Shown: positions 62,894 through 64,000 of the stretch, piece by piece
Numbering within the stretch: position 1 is the stretch's first letter
How the letters are laid out: every line of letters begins with the position of its first letter
Notes under the pieces: generated by a model
Database searches by the model: none
What the model was told of the DNA's origin: nothing
Seen by the model: only the letters and a program-made list of their open reading frames with translations
Assembly (NCBI GenBank): GCA_019914995.1
Contig: CM034136.1
Coordinates: 5,099,270 to 5,163,269, forward strand
Source: Acanthochlamys bracteata
Lineage: Eukaryota; Streptophyta; Magnoliopsida; Pandanales; Velloziaceae
DNA: 64,000 nucleotides
Direction: 5' to 3'
Made by a program: the position numbers and the translations under genes

Positions 62894-64000
62894 AACTCTT
62901 GATGGCGAGAGTACTTAATATGAAAAACTGAAGGATCAAGCAAGAAGCTGTGGAGAAAGGATGAGAAAGGTTGGTTAGACTAGAATGTTAAATATCCTCC
63001 CTTCTTGATCCTTATCAAGAAATATAGAACATCAAAAAGAAGGTCTTTCTCTGGTATCTGCTTATAATGAGTAAGAGAGGAGTTTTGTAGAGTGCTTCTT
63101 TGAGGAAGAAAGAAAAAAACGATTGTGCCAAGTAGGAAAGATATAGCACAGAGTTAGATTATGGCTTATGGGCCATCGCTGAGGTTGTTATATACAGCGA
63201 GATATGTAGTTGACTATGTTTCAGTCAGAAGACAAAAAAGCTTGAGCTGACTTTTGCAGAATTGAGAGAGCTGGAGTTATGCATCTCAGATGCAAATTTG
63301 AGCTCATTTCTGGATATCCAAGTTAATGGTTTTGAAGTATAGGGGGGGCTGAGGAAGAAGAACAAAGGGCTTGCTACAATGATTATTGTTAATAACAATG
63401 ATATTCTTTTAGTTAATAACAATGTGTTTCTTTAAATATTGTTATTTGTAGTCTCTAAACCTGTAATATAGATCTGAAGCAACCAATGAATTGTTGAAAA
63501 AGCACGTCTGCGACGGATTTATGCTGGATTCTGCAGTTGTAGAAGACATGATCTCATTGAGCTGCAGCATTTTCTCTCCTAGTTAGTGCAGCACTCCAGG
63601 CTACATACATCCAATAAGAACCACAAGAAACTTCGCAGCCTACGGGTACAGGAATTTTAAAAAGTTTGTATGGGAGTTTTAAATGTTGCAGGCATATCTG
63701 TTCAATGTATTTGGAAGCTGCAGTTGAAAGCTTCTTCAGTTTGCAAACGTGCTTGTCTGGAGAATATTTCAATTTGTAAACTGCAATTTGCTCCAATTTG
63801 TAGAAGAGGGTAGTAGCTAAGCAAGTTGCTAAGTCTGATGATGTGCTAAGTTAATCACCAACTTGACATAAAACTGCTTTTTGTTTGACAAATTAACAGC
63901 ATATTGAAGAAGAGATAATTTGCTACATGTAAACTTGTGTTAATAAAAATTATATTATATTAAAATAGTTTCCTTTAAAGAAAAATTCTAAGCCATTTTA
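62894..64000. other. RLCK promoter and 5' region, right edge of window
   Basis: No exon recognised on either strand. Frames at 63225-63422 and 63554-63796 (minus) have no family likeness. A 5' UTR exon of the RLCK may lie here. Confidence 0.5.

Noticed and set aside
63554..63796. 80-codon minus frame near the right edge
   Set aside because: No family likeness and no in-frame splice link to the RLCK, whose start is well placed at 62893.
1..64000. CRISPR arrays, operons, rRNA/tRNA genes, viral or toxin genes
   Set aside because: None seen; the repeats found are microsatellites, MITEs, an LTR remnant and short tandem duplications.

Overview
The window is nuclear DNA of a flowering plant, almost certainly a eudicot. 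Genes are split by short GT-AG introns, introns and spacers are AT-rich, and every protein has a clear plant family: magnesium-protoporphyrin cyclase, a SIP aquaporin, an SBT5 subtilase and a GH51 arabinofuranosidase. I do not name a species. All gene models were built by hand from reading frames, splice sites and remembered family sequence; none was aligned by software.

Layout. At the left, four loci lie on the minus strand: the 5' end of SIP2-1 (510-812), CRD1/CHL27 (1797-3918), a DHHC protein S-acyltransferase (5192-7555) and a decayed ALADIN nucleoporin gene (about 8700-10989). The order SIP2-1, CRD1, PAT, ALADIN matches what I recall of Arabidopsis At3g56950 to At3g56900, so this is a conserved block in which the ALADIN member has become a pseudogene. 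Next comes a 17-exon alpha-L-arabinofuranosidase (11341-19630, minus). A repeat-rich spacer (about 19.6-29.1 kb) carries one intronless receptor-like kinase gene (23741-24820, plus), two copies of a hairpin MITE and a TRIM-like LTR remnant. An 11-exon SBT5-type subtilase (29112-33616, plus) follows, then AT-rich elements.

The right half holds a 28-exon exportin-7 homologue (36032-50296, minus), an 8-exon TLC-domain membrane protein (53712-56086, minus) and a 9-exon USP-plus-kinase RLCK (58347-62893, minus). This last protein has lost the catalytic Asp of HRD and the glycine loop, so it is probably a pseudokinase.

The genes are unrelated housekeeping, plastid, wall and signalling functions that share only neighbourhood. 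The most notable items are the ALADIN pseudogene inside the conserved block, a tandem coding duplication inside an exportin-7 exon that creates two competing splice donors, a recurring pattern of 60-115 bp tandem duplications in introns, a putative GC-AG intron, and two kinases with altered catalytic motifs. I saw no CRISPR array, prokaryotic operon, rRNA or tRNA gene, and no clear new multi-gene system.
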